Source of the DNA: Thiosulfativibrio zosterae
GTDB lineage: Bacteria > Pseudomonadota > Gammaproteobacteria > Thiomicrospirales > Thiomicrospiraceae
Length of the DNA: 64,000 bases
Reading direction: 5' to 3'
Assembly: GCF_011398155.1 (NCBI RefSeq)
Contig: NZ_AP021888.1
Location: forward strand, 727,501-791,500
Numbering within the stretch: position 1 is the stretch's first letter; every line of letters starts with the position of its first letter. Positions 21,277 to 29,272 of the stretch are shown here, piece after piece. The position numbers and the translations under genes are program-made. A model generated the notes under the pieces. It worked only from the letters and a program-made list of their open reading frames with translations. It was not told where the DNA came from and made no database searches.

Positions 21277-22683
21277 ATGAATTCAACCTCGCTCTTATTG
21301 AAGACAAAACTGAAGGCCTTATCTGTGGCCTGTATATTGGCCATGCCAGCATTGGTTTCGGCACAAACCCTTGATTTTAAGGCTTGTGTAGAAGCAACGC
21401 TAAGTCAAAACCCAGAAGTGGCTGTTAGCCAATACCGTAAACAACAGGCAGAAATGGCGCTCAAAGAAGCCGATGCACATCGTTTACCACAAATTACGGC
21501 GTCAATGACCGCTTCGCAATCAGATAATGCTTTGAATGTATTTGGAATGAAATTACAGCAAAGACAGGCTTCATTTTCAGATTTTGGGTTTGATAATAAT
21601 GCCATGTCACAAATTAGTGCAGGCAACTATGCCTATCAACCAAACGACCTAAACAACCCAGGTTCGCACAACGATTTCAATACTCGCATTGAAGTGCTCA
21701 TCCCTGTTTGGAATGGCGGTAAGGTGTCTTCTTATCAAGACCAAGCCAAGGCGATGATTCAGGCGGCTGACCATGCCGATACCGCTGTGCAACAATTTTT
21801 AACATTTAATGTCTTCCAAGCTTATCAAGGCGTTCACACCGCTCGTGCTTACATAGAAGTGGCTAATCAAGCGGTTAAAGCATCGCAAGCCTATGTGAAT
21901 ACCACCCACAGTTTGGTGGAGCAGGGCGTGGTGGTGATGAGTGAATTATTGACGGCTAAGGTTCATTTAACCGAAGCCAAGACAGCGCTAGAACAAGCCA
22001 AAAAAGAAGAGCAAATTGCCCTAGAAAGTTTGAAAATGCTGATGGGTTTAAGCACCTCAGAAAACTTAGATGTTGCGGGCAGTGTTAATATTTCTATGCC
22101 AGCAGATACGGTAGATGAAATTTTGGTGATGGCAATGAATGCCAATCCAAAATTAGATGCGCAAAGACAACAAGCGCAATCTGCGGTGGCGGCAATTGAT
22201 GCTGTGAAGGCAGATAATTATCCTTCTTTTAACCTGATGGCTCGCAATGATTGGAACGACGACTCCTTAGGTTTGGGCAGCAGTGCTTATACGGTAGCGG
22301 GAGTGGTTTCTTGGAAACTTACTGACTTTGGTGCCACCAGCAGTGCAATTGATCGCGCCGCTGCCGCCGCAAACGAAAAGAAAGCGGCTGTTCGCTCTGA
22401 AGAAAACAAAACCCGTTTAGAGGTTTTGACCGCTTGGAAAAGTTTACAAGTGGCCATTAAGCAAGCAGATTCACAGCGTGTTGCCGTGGGTCAAGCGGAT
22501 GAAGCCCAGCGTTTGGTCATGAAGCGTTACGAAGGTGGTATTGCAACCATGACCGAAGTGTTGGTGAGCCAAGCACAGTTAGATAAGGTGCGCGCAGACC
22601 TAGTGAAAACACAATACGAAATTAATATTTACAAAGCGCAACTGCGTTTAGCCACCGGCACTTTGTCATTGGCACAGCTTTAA
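21277..22683 (+). CDS. TolC family outer-membrane efflux protein
   Basis: 468 residues from ATG 21277, which has AGGAAG at good spacing; an ATG at 21256 lacks one. Signal peptide ends near ALVSAQ. The mature protein shows the internal duplication of the outer-membrane factor family, with long helical segments (CVEATLSQNPEVAVSQYRKQQAE near the start and DEAQRLVMKRYEGGIATMTEVL in the second repeat). It forms the outer channel of a tripartite pump with the next two genes. Confidence 0.93.
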   Translation: MNSTSLLLKTKLKALSVACILAMPALVSAQTLDFKACVEATLSQNPEVAVSQYRKQQAEMALKEADAHRLPQITASMTASQSDNALNVFGMKLQQRQASFSDFGFDNNAMSQISAGNYAYQPNDLNNPGSHNDFNTRIEVLIPVWNGGKVSSYQDQAKAMIQAADHADTAVQQFLTFNVFQAYQGVHTARAYIEVANQAVKASQAYVNTTHSLVEQGVVVMSELLTAKVHLTEAKTALEQAKKEEQIALESLKMLMGLSTSENLDVAGSVNISMPADTVDEILVMAMNANPKLDAQRQQAQSAVAAIDAVKADNYPSFNLMARNDWNDDSLGLGSSAYTVAGVVSWKLTDFGATSSAIDRAAAAANEKKAAVRSEENKTRLEVLTAWKSLQVAIKQADSQRVAVGQADEAQRLVMKRYEGGIATMTEVLVSQAQLDKVRADLVKTQYEINIYKAQLRLATGTLSLAQL

Positions 22684-22720
22684 ATCTAGGTTTTTAGGTA
22701 AAAATAATGCCTAAAACCTC

Positions 22721-22750
22721 CTAAAAATGACCAGGCCTGGTCATTTTTAG
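22721..22750. repeat. 30-bp perfect palindrome containing copy 4 of ACCAGGCCTGGT
   Basis: CTAAAAATG before and CATTTTTAG after the 12-bp core make a perfect inverted repeat of 30 bp. It lies in the 143-bp gap between the tolC-type and adaptor genes, so it is inside an operon; with AT-rich ends it could act as a partial terminator in either direction. Confidence 0.92.
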
Positions 22751-22826
22751 TCTTGAAATTAATCAATTTGGCGCTTTTGTAAAGCTGCTGTTTAAATCGT
22801 TTTTAAATTAAGGTATAGGAAGAAAC

Positions 22827-23903
22827 ATGAAAGCCCTATTAAGTTTATTTGCCATGGGATTTTTAATGCTGTCATTGTCAGCATGTAATCAAGAAGAAGC
22901 GGCTAAGCCCGTTAATAAAGCGTTAGCGGTGCAAACCATTCAAGCTAAGGTGCAAACGGTCGAGCTTGGCAATGTGCCCTTAACGGCGGTGGTTCCTGGG
23001 GCGGTTGTGCCAGACCAAAAAGCCAAGATTGCTTCGCGTTTAATGGGATACATCAAAGACTTGGATGTTAAGGTTGGGCAAAAAGTTCAGCGTGGTGATT
23101 TGTTGTTCTCGATTGATTCGAGTGATGTAACCAGTGGTATCAACCAAGCCAAATCGGCTTATGCACAAGCCAAAGCGGCTTTGATGGATGCAAAATTAGA
23201 TTACGACCGTTTTGAAAAATTGTACAAAGATGCTTCTGTGTCTAAGCAGCAATTTGACAAAATCAGTTTGCAATATAAGGTTGCGCAAGAAAACTTAGTG
23301 GCCGCGCAATCTGGCTTAAATCAAGCCGAAGCGCAATTAAAGTATGTGAATGTGCGTGCGCCGTTTGATGGCGTTATTGTTGAGAAAATGGCGGTTGCGG
23401 GCGACTTGGCGGCACCTGGCAATCCAATTGTGGTCATTGAAAACTTAAAATCTTTAAGTGTGCAAACGCAAGTTGCTGAAGACTTGTTTGCGGTATTGCG
23501 CCCTGAAGATGAAGTGGATGTGGTGATTGATGGTCAAAAAGAATTATTGAAAGGGACTATCTATACCTTGGTGAGTGCGGCAGATCCAAAAACGCGTACG
23601 CATACCGTTAAGTTAAGCTTGCCGGCCATTAACAATGTCAATTCTGGCACCTTTGCGCGCGTTAACTTCCATCGCGGTGTTAGACAAACCATGATGGTGC
23701 CAACTTCTGCGATCGTTGTGCGTTCTGGGATTCAGGGCGTGTTTGTGGTCGAAGACCAAAAAGCTTCATTTCACATGGTGCGTTTAGGTGAAACCATTAA
23801 CGATAAAATTGAAATTCAATCTGGCTTGTCTTTAGGGGATGTCATCGTTGTTGATAATAATGTCAGTATGTTGAATGGCGATATTGTTGATGTGGTTAAG
23901 TAA
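22827..23903 (+). CDS. RND efflux periplasmic adaptor (membrane fusion protein), lipoprotein
   Basis: 358 residues. Signal peptide with lipobox LSAC, so it is anchored by lipid. Seen: the lipoyl half-motif ASRLMGYIKDLDVKVGQKVQRGDLLFSIDS, a short coiled-coil hairpin (about residues 105-155), the second lipoyl half VRAPFDGVIVEKMAVAGDLAAPGNPI, then a beta-barrel domain. ATG at 22827 has AGGAAG upstream. It connects the inner-membrane pump with the TolC-type channel. Confidence 0.94.
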   Translation: MKALLSLFAMGFLMLSLSACNQEEAAKPVNKALAVQTIQAKVQTVELGNVPLTAVVPGAVVPDQKAKIASRLMGYIKDLDVKVGQKVQRGDLLFSIDSSDVTSGINQAKSAYAQAKAALMDAKLDYDRFEKLYKDASVSKQQFDKISLQYKVAQENLVAAQSGLNQAEAQLKYVNVRAPFDGVIVEKMAVAGDLAAPGNPIVVIENLKSLSVQTQVAEDLFAVLRPEDEVDVVIDGQKELLKGTIYTLVSAADPKTRTHTVKLSLPAINNVNSGTFARVNFHRGVRQTMMVPTSAIVVRSGIQGVFVVEDQKASFHMVRLGETINDKIEIQSGLSLGDVIVVDNNVSMLNGDIVDVVK

Positions 23904-23927
23904 CAGTTGGTGATAGGAGCTTAAAGC

Positions 23928-26900
23928 ATGTCAGAAATTCAAAACTCAAATCCCGCTAAAGAAGAAAAACTCAATATTGCGGGTAAATTAGCTAAGGCGT
24001 TTATCCATTCAAAAATCACTTTGATGATTATGATTGCAGTGACGCTTGCGGGAACCTTGGCTTATGTTGTAACGCCAAGAGAATATAATCCGCAAATCAT
24101 TGTGCCAGCGGCCAATATTATCGTGCCTAAAGGGGGGGCTACCCCTGAAGAAGTGCAAAACATGGTGGTTAAACCTTTAGAAACCATTATGGGCGCTTTG
24201 CCTGGGGTGGATCATACTTTTGGTTACGCTTCGAACGATTTTGGTGTGGTCACGGTTCAGTTTAAAGTGGGTGAAAATCAGGTAGATAGCTTGGTTAAAC
24301 TTTATAACCAGCTCATGCAAAACCTTGACAAAATGCCACCGGATACCCAACAACCGATTGTGCGTCCGATTAATGTTGACGATGTGCCTATTATGACCTT
24401 GGCGGTGACTTCTAATGAACTTTCAGGTTTTGATTTGCGAGATGTGTCACTGAAGTTAATCGAAAATCTTCGTAATATTCCTGGGGTGTCTTTCACCGAT
24501 GTGGTGGGTGGACATCGTCGTGCCATTAATGTTTGGTTAGATGCGCGCAAGATTGCCTTAACCGGTTTATCTTTAGAGCAAGTCAGTGACATGCTGTTAG
24601 GCAGTAATGTGTCCTTGCCCGTGGGTAGTTTGGTGAATAACAATGTTAACCATTTGGTTCGTGTGAATGGTTATTTGGGCAGCGCAAAAGAGGTAGGCGA
24701 GATAATTATCGGTGCTGATTTAGGGCGTCCAATCTATCTAAAAGACATTGCCGAAATTACTGACGGCCCCATGGAAATGGATATAGATACCCGTATCGGT
24801 TATGGCCCTGCATCTGATCATGTGGTGCGTGGCGAACAACCTGCCGTCACCATTACCATTGCTAAAAAACCAGGGACCAATGCGGTTACCGTGGCGAATG
24901 CTGTTTTAGAACAATTAACAGAATTAAAACGCAGCGTTTTGCCAGCCAATGTTGAAGTGTCGGTCACTCGTAATGACGGTGAAAAAGCCAATGCTGCGGT
25001 TAATTTGTTGATGGAGCACTTGGGCATTGCCGTAGGTTCGGTCATTATTATTTTGGTGTTATTCTTAGGGTGGCGTGAAGCAGGCATAGTGACTTTTACC
25101 GTGCCGTTAATTTTATTCATAGTGTTGTTTGTGGGCTATATCTCAGGGCAAACTATTAACCGTATCACGCTGTTTGCATTGATTTTGTCTTTAGGTCTAT
25201 TGGTAGATGCGGCCATCGTGGTGATAGAGAATATCCACCGGCACATTCATAATGGCTTTGACCCAGAAAAATTTGACGAGGTCATGATTAAGGCAACCAA
25301 TGAAATTGGTAACCCGACGAATGTCGCGACCTTTGCGGTTATCTTGGCTTTTATCCCGATGATGTTCGTAACCGGCATGATGGGGCCATTTATGGCACCG
25401 ATTCCCTTTAATGTTCCAGTTGCCATGATAGCCTCGTTGGTGATTGCATATATTTTAGTGCCTTATGCCGCTTACCGTTGGTTGGGTAAAAAAGCCATTC
25501 GCGAAATGCAAGAGCGCGAAAGTATGATGGAGCATCATGTTCACAAAGAAGATTGGATGCAGAAACTCTATGTCAAAGCCATTGTGCCTTTGATAGAAAG
25601 TCGCACCAAGCGCAATATCTTCTTGTTTGCGGTCTTGATGTCTTTGTTTGCTGCCATGTTACAACCCGCTTTACAGTTCTTGCGCAGTGATGGCATGAAT
25701 AATCCGCTGCACCCATTGGGTGTTGAAGTCAAAATGTTGCCTTATGACAATACCAGTACTTTCCTAGTGCAAGTGGATATGGATGAAGGCACGGCGCTCG
25801 AGGCTACCGACCAAGTGGTTCGTAAGGTGAATGAAGTGATTAAAACCACTGAGCATGTCACCGATTACAGTGTGTATTTAGGGCAAGCGGCGCCAATCGA
25901 TTTTGCGGCATTGGTTCGTGGGGACTTGATTAAGCAAGGGTCAAATTTCGCGCAAATTCGAGTCAACTTGGTGAATAAGCATCGTCGAGATGAATCATCG
26001 CATGAAATTGTAATGGGCTTAAACGAACGACTAGAGTCTGTGCGTAAAGTTTATCCTAAAGCCAATATCAAACTTTATGAAACGCCGCCAGGGCCACCAG
26101 TCACAACTCAAATTATGGCTGAACTTTACGGTCCAGACTATGATAAGTTGCGCGAAGCTGCACTTGAGTTAAATGGTACTTTCAAAGGTATTTACGGTCT
26201 AATCAATGTTGATGACTCGGTGAATGCGGATACGAAAACTTATGAAATTAACATTGACCGTGTAGAAGCCAATCTTTTAGGGGTTGCTCCGGCAGCGGTT
26301 TCTAAAATGTTGCGCGACTATATCAATGGGTTTGAGTTAGGGTATATGCACTTAGACAATGTGCGTGAGCCAGTGAATATCGTGGTGCGTTTACCTCGTT
26401 CTGAAAGAACGGTCCCCGAGCAGTTATTGTCTTTGCGTGTGCAGTCTCGTGCGGGGGCAGCCGTGCCTATCTCAGCTTTAGCCAGTATCAAAGAAGTGGT
26501 TCAGGCCAAACCGATTATTGGTAGAGATCAGCACAGAATGGTGATGATGGGTGGTGAGTTATTAAAATCATCGCCTGTGTATGCCGTGCTGTCATTAGAT
26601 AGCATGATTGATGAAGTGGCCTTGCCAAAATCAGGGGTTACTTTCCATACCGCAAACCTAGGGTTTGTAACGGCGCAACCGAAAGATGTGATGGATTACA
26701 CCTTGTTATGGGGCGGCGAAATGCGCTTAACCTTAGATGTGTTCCGTGATATGGGTAGTGCGTTCATCGTGGCATTGATTTTCATCTATTTGATCTTAGT
26801 CGGTTACTATAAATCCTTCATGATGCCGGTGATTGTAATGGGTGCTATTCCGCTAACCATGATTGGGGTTTTCCCTGGGCATTGGGCAACAGGGCAAGCG

Positions 26901-27251
26901 TTTACAGCCACTTCAATGATAGGGGTGATTGCTTTGGCGGGTATCGTGGTTCGTAATTCGCTGTTGTTAATCGACTTTATCTTGGATTATCGCAATGAAG
27001 GCTACAGCCTAAAAGATGCGGTTATTGAAGCTGGTAAAGTGCGCTTTAGACCGATTCTATTGACAGCCTTAGCCATTATGTTTGGCTCCATGATTATGGT
27101 GACCGACCCAGTATTTGGTGGTCTAGCGGTTGCACTGATTTTTGGAACGCTGTCTTCAACCGTATTGACGCTGTTGGTCATTCCGTTGATGTATTTCATC
27201 TGGCAATGGCACGGTGGGGTTAAATACATCGAAGGTGATGTTAAACGCTGA
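23928..27251 (+). CDS. RND efflux transporter permease
   Basis: 1107 residues. Twelve-helix RND pump with two large periplasmic loops. Seen: first membrane helix near residue 30 followed by TPREYNPQIIVPAANIIVPKGGATPEEVQ; helix 4 LALILSLGLLVDAAIVVIENI, in which the Asp-Asp proton relay of AcrB is Asp-Ala, and helix 10 GIVVRNSLLLIDF, where Arg stands near the usual Lys. These substitutions set it apart from AcrB and CzcA, and the substrate cannot be named. It is the last gene of the operon and is followed by a terminator. Confidence 0.93.
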   Translation: MSEIQNSNPAKEEKLNIAGKLAKAFIHSKITLMIMIAVTLAGTLAYVVTPREYNPQIIVPAANIIVPKGGATPEEVQNMVVKPLETIMGALPGVDHTFGYASNDFGVVTVQFKVGENQVDSLVKLYNQLMQNLDKMPPDTQQPIVRPINVDDVPIMTLAVTSNELSGFDLRDVSLKLIENLRNIPGVSFTDVVGGHRRAINVWLDARKIALTGLSLEQVSDMLLGSNVSLPVGSLVNNNVNHLVRVNGYLGSAKEVGEIIIGADLGRPIYLKDIAEITDGPMEMDIDTRIGYGPASDHVVRGEQPAVTITIAKKPGTNAVTVANAVLEQLTELKRSVLPANVEVSVTRNDGEKANAAVNLLMEHLGIAVGSVIIILVLFLGWREAGIVTFTVPLILFIVLFVGYISGQTINRITLFALILSLGLLVDAAIVVIENIHRHIHNGFDPEKFDEVMIKATNEIGNPTNVATFAVILAFIPMMFVTGMMGPFMAPIPFNVPVAMIASLVIAYILVPYAAYRWLGKKAIREMQERESMMEHHVHKEDWMQKLYVKAIVPLIESRTKRNIFLFAVLMSLFAAMLQPALQFLRSDGMNNPLHPLGVEVKMLPYDNTSTFLVQVDMDEGTALEATDQVVRKVNEVIKTTEHVTDYSVYLGQAAPIDFAALVRGDLIKQGSNFAQIRVNLVNKHRRDESSHEIVMGLNERLESVRKVYPKANIKLYETPPGPPVTTQIMAELYGPDYDKLREAALELNGTFKGIYGLINVDDSVNADTKTYEINIDRVEANLLGVAPAAVSKMLRDYINGFELGYMHLDNVREPVNIVVRLPRSERTVPEQLLSLRVQSRAGAAVPISALASIKEVVQAKPIIGRDQHRMVMMGGELLKSSPVYAVLSLDSMIDEVALPKSGVTFHTANLGFVTAQPKDVMDYTLLWGGEMRLTLDVFRDMGSAFIVALIFIYLILVGYYKSFMMPVIVMGAIPLTMIGVFPGHWATGQAFTATSMIGVIALAGIVVRNSLLLIDFILDYRNEGYSLKDAVIEAGKVRFRPILLTALAIMFGSMIMVTDPVFGGLAVALIFGTLSSTVLTLLVIPLMYFIWQWHGGVKYIEGDVKR

Positions 27252-27268
27252 TTAAAGCCTGTTCATTA

Positions 27269-27296
27269 AGAAACCCGCTGCGAGCGGGTTTTTTAT
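27269..27296 (+). terminator. Intrinsic terminator after the RND operon
   Basis: AAACCCGCT, 2-4 nt loop, AGCGGGTTTTTT, about 18 bases after the permease stop. Confidence 0.92.
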
Positions 27297-27299
27297 TGC

Positions 27300-27520
27300 C
27301 GCCTCTAAAGCATCAGGCTGAAGATTAAATCGTTTGGTTTAGATGCAAACCAACCCTTTGTCTATAGTTGCTAAGAGAGAAGCGGGGTTGCTGATAAAGT
27401 TAACGGCTGTTTGCTCAATAGAAAGCCCTATTTGAAACAATTTAAGCCTGCTGGTGCGTCTAAATTGTTCAGGGCGTGCGGATAAGTTAATTGCCATGGA
27501 CAAGGCTTACTCGGAGCAAT
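27300..27520. other. Gene-free stretch with two hairpins between convergent genes
   Basis: Contains TTGGTTT/AAACCAA (27334-27340 and 27347-27353) and AACAATTTA/TAAATTGTT (27436-27444 and 27461-27469), both perfect. No convincing reading frame. It ends at the terminator shared with glnA, so a small RNA ending there is possible but unproven. Confidence 0.4.
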
Positions 27521-27547
27521 AAAAAACCCCGCAAGCGGGGTTTTTTA
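27521..27547 (-). terminator. Bidirectional terminator after glnA
   Basis: AAAAAACCCCGC and GCGGGGTTTTTT arms with a 2-nt loop; runs of A and T on both sides let it work for glnA (minus strand) and for any transcript arriving from the left. Confidence 0.93.
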
Positions 27548-27578
27548 AGTTTCAACCAATAGGTTTGAAGAGTAACTC

Positions 27579-28985
27579 TTATAAAGAGTAGTACATATCA
27601 AATTCAATTGGGTGAGTAGTGGCGCGGAAACGAGTCACATCTTTCATTTTTAATGCAATGTAAGCATCAATCGTTTCATCATCCATTACGCCGCCCATTT
27701 TCAAGAACTCGCGGTCTTTATCTAAGGCGTCTAAGGCTTGATCTAAAGAAGAACAAACCGTTGCATAGGTTGCTTCTTCTTCTGGCTCTAGATCGTATAA
27801 ATCTTTTTCAGAAGGAGCACCTGGATCAATTTTGTTTAAAATACCATCTAAACCAGCCATTAAGCTTGCAGTGAAAGCTAAGTATGGGTTTGCTGTAGGA
27901 TCTGGGAAACGAAGTTCTACACGACGCGCACGCTCAGAAGGTGCATAAGGAATACGAATAGAAGCTGAACGGTTTTTACCAGAGTAAGCTAACAGGATAG
28001 GAGCTTCAAAACCTGGAACTAGGCGCTTGTAAGAGTTAGTTCCTGGGTTGGTGAAAGCGTTTAATGCACGAGCGTGCTTGATTAAGCCACCAATGTACCA
28101 AAGAGCTTCTTGTGAAAGACCTGAGTAAACATCACCAGCAAAAATGTTTTTACCATCTTTAGATAAAGATTGGTTAATGTGCATACCAGAACCGTTATCT
28201 CCAACGATTGGCTTAGCCATAAAAGTTGCTGTTTTGCCTAGAGCGTGACAAGTGTTGTGTACAGCGTATTTTAGAATTTGCACTTCGTCAGCCTTAGCCG
28301 TTAAAGTGTTACCACCCACCGCTAATTCACACTGACCACCGTTTGCAACTTCGTGGTGGTGAGCTTCAATTGTCAAGCCCATTTGTTCAGCCATGGCACA
28401 AATGTCAGCGCGTAGTTCATGTAATTGATCTACTGGAGGCACTGGGAAGTAACCGCCTTTAACTTTTGGACGGTGACCCATGTTACCGCCTTCAAATACT
28501 TTTTCAGAGTTCCATGCGGCTTCTTCAGAGTCAATCTTAACGAAAGAACCTGTCATGTCAGCGCCCCAACGAACATCGTCAAATACGAAGAATTCTGGCT
28601 CTGGACCAAAGAAAGCTGTGTCAGCAATCCCAGTTGATTTTAAGTAAGCTTCAGCTTTCTTAGCAATTCCACGAGGGTCTTTGTTGTATGGCTCTAAGGT
28701 TGAAGATTCTAAAATCATGCAACGGATAATGACAGTTGGGTCGTTAGTGAATGGGTCCATAACCCAGCCATCTGTTTGAGGCATTAGGATCATGTCTGAG
28801 TTGTGAATGTCTTTCCAGCCCGCAATAGAAGAGCCGTCAAAAGTAGAACCTACTTCAAAAAAGTCTTCCGTAATACGAGATGCAGGAATGGTTACATGTT
28901 GTTCTTTTCCGATGGTATCAGTAAAGCGTAAGTCCGCCCACTTAACATCGTTTTCTTTAATGGCATTGATAATTGCTTGTGGCAT
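27579..28985 (-). CDS. glnA: Glutamine synthetase, type I-beta
   Basis: 468 residues. It makes glutamine from glutamate, ammonia and ATP as a dodecamer. Seen: FDGSSIAGW, the metal and glutamate site [15 protein letters not shown], the ATP-site [17 protein letters not shown] and NRSASIRIP. The adenylylation loop [11 protein letters not shown] places the modifiable tyrosine at residue 397, as in E. coli, so control by GlnE and PII is expected. Upstream lie a sigma54-like element and two NtrC-like sites. Confidence 0.98.
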   Translation of the reverse strand: MPQAIINAIKENDVKWADLRFTDTIGKEQHVTIPASRITEDFFEVGSTFDGSSIAGWKDIHNSDMILMPQTDGWVMDPFTNDPTVIIRCMILESSTLEPYNKDPRGIAKKAEAYLKSTGIADTAFFGPEPEFFVFDDVRWGADMTGSFVKIDSEEAAWNSEKVFEGGNMGHRPKVKGGYFPVPPVDQLHELRADICAMAEQMGLTIEAHHHEVANGGQCELAVGGNTLTAKADEVQILKYAVHNTCHALGKTATFMAKPIVGDNGSGMHINQSLSKDGKNIFAGDVYSGLSQEALWYIGGLIKHARALNAFTNPGTNSYKRLVPGFEAPILLAYSGKNRSASIRIPYAPSERARRVELRFPDPTANPYLAFTASLMAGLDGILNKIDPGAPSEKDLYDLEPEEEATYATVCSSLDQALDALDKDREFLKMGGVMDDETIDAYIALKMKDVTRFRATTHPIEFDMYYSL

Positions 28986-29043
28986 TGTTCATCCTTTATT
29001 GCGTTGTGACTTTTAAAAAGTAAAAAATATCGTTATTGATAAT

Positions 29044-29061
29044 AGCGTGAAACATGCCAAA
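29044..29061 (-). promoter_or_regulatory. Candidate sigma54 promoter for glnA
   Basis: Minus strand TTGGCAT-N7-ACGCT keeps the invariant GG (-24) and GC (-12) exactly ten bases apart. It lies about 60 bp before the glnA start. The -12 element is weak apart from GC. Confidence 0.6.
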
Positions 29062-29137
29062 TTTCCAATAATTTTAAGAAAAAATTTAACTTGTTGTTAT
29101 TAAAGATATTGTTTTAGGTGGGGGTATTTCAAGGGGC

Positions 29138-29155
29138 TTAATCAAGCTTGATTAA
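29138..29155. promoter_or_regulatory. 18-bp perfect palindrome, possible operator
   Basis: TTAATCAAGCTTGATTAA, a perfect inverted repeat between the glnA promoter and the NtrC-like sites. It is the right size for a dimeric repressor or activator; the protein is unknown. Confidence 0.5.
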
Positions 29156-29156
29156 C

Positions 29157-29192
29157 TGCACTTGTTTGGTGTTTTTGCACTTAATTGGCGCA
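29157..29192. promoter_or_regulatory. Two NtrC-like enhancer sites upstream of glnA
   Basis: TGCACTTGTTTGGTGTT (29157-29173) and TGCACTTAATTGGCGCA (29176-29192) follow the NtrC pattern TGCAC-N7-GTGCA; the second keeps nearly all conserved bases. Centres are 19 bp apart, two helical turns, and about 130-150 bp upstream of the sigma54 start. The arrangement resembles the E. coli glnAp2 enhancer. Confidence 0.6.
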
Positions 29193-29208
29193 CTGAATAA
29201 GTGAGGGG

Positions 29209-29225
29209 TTTCATCTAGTTGTCAT
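29209..29225 (+). promoter_or_regulatory. PHO box before pstC
   Basis: TTTCAT and TGTCAT repeats exactly 11 bp apart (29209-29214 and 29220-29225), the PhoB direct-repeat pattern, about 50 bp before the pstC start. Confidence 0.6.
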
Positions 29226-29272
29226 ATTGCATCAGTAAAATTGGCAAAAATTTCAAAGTACTAGGATCTATT

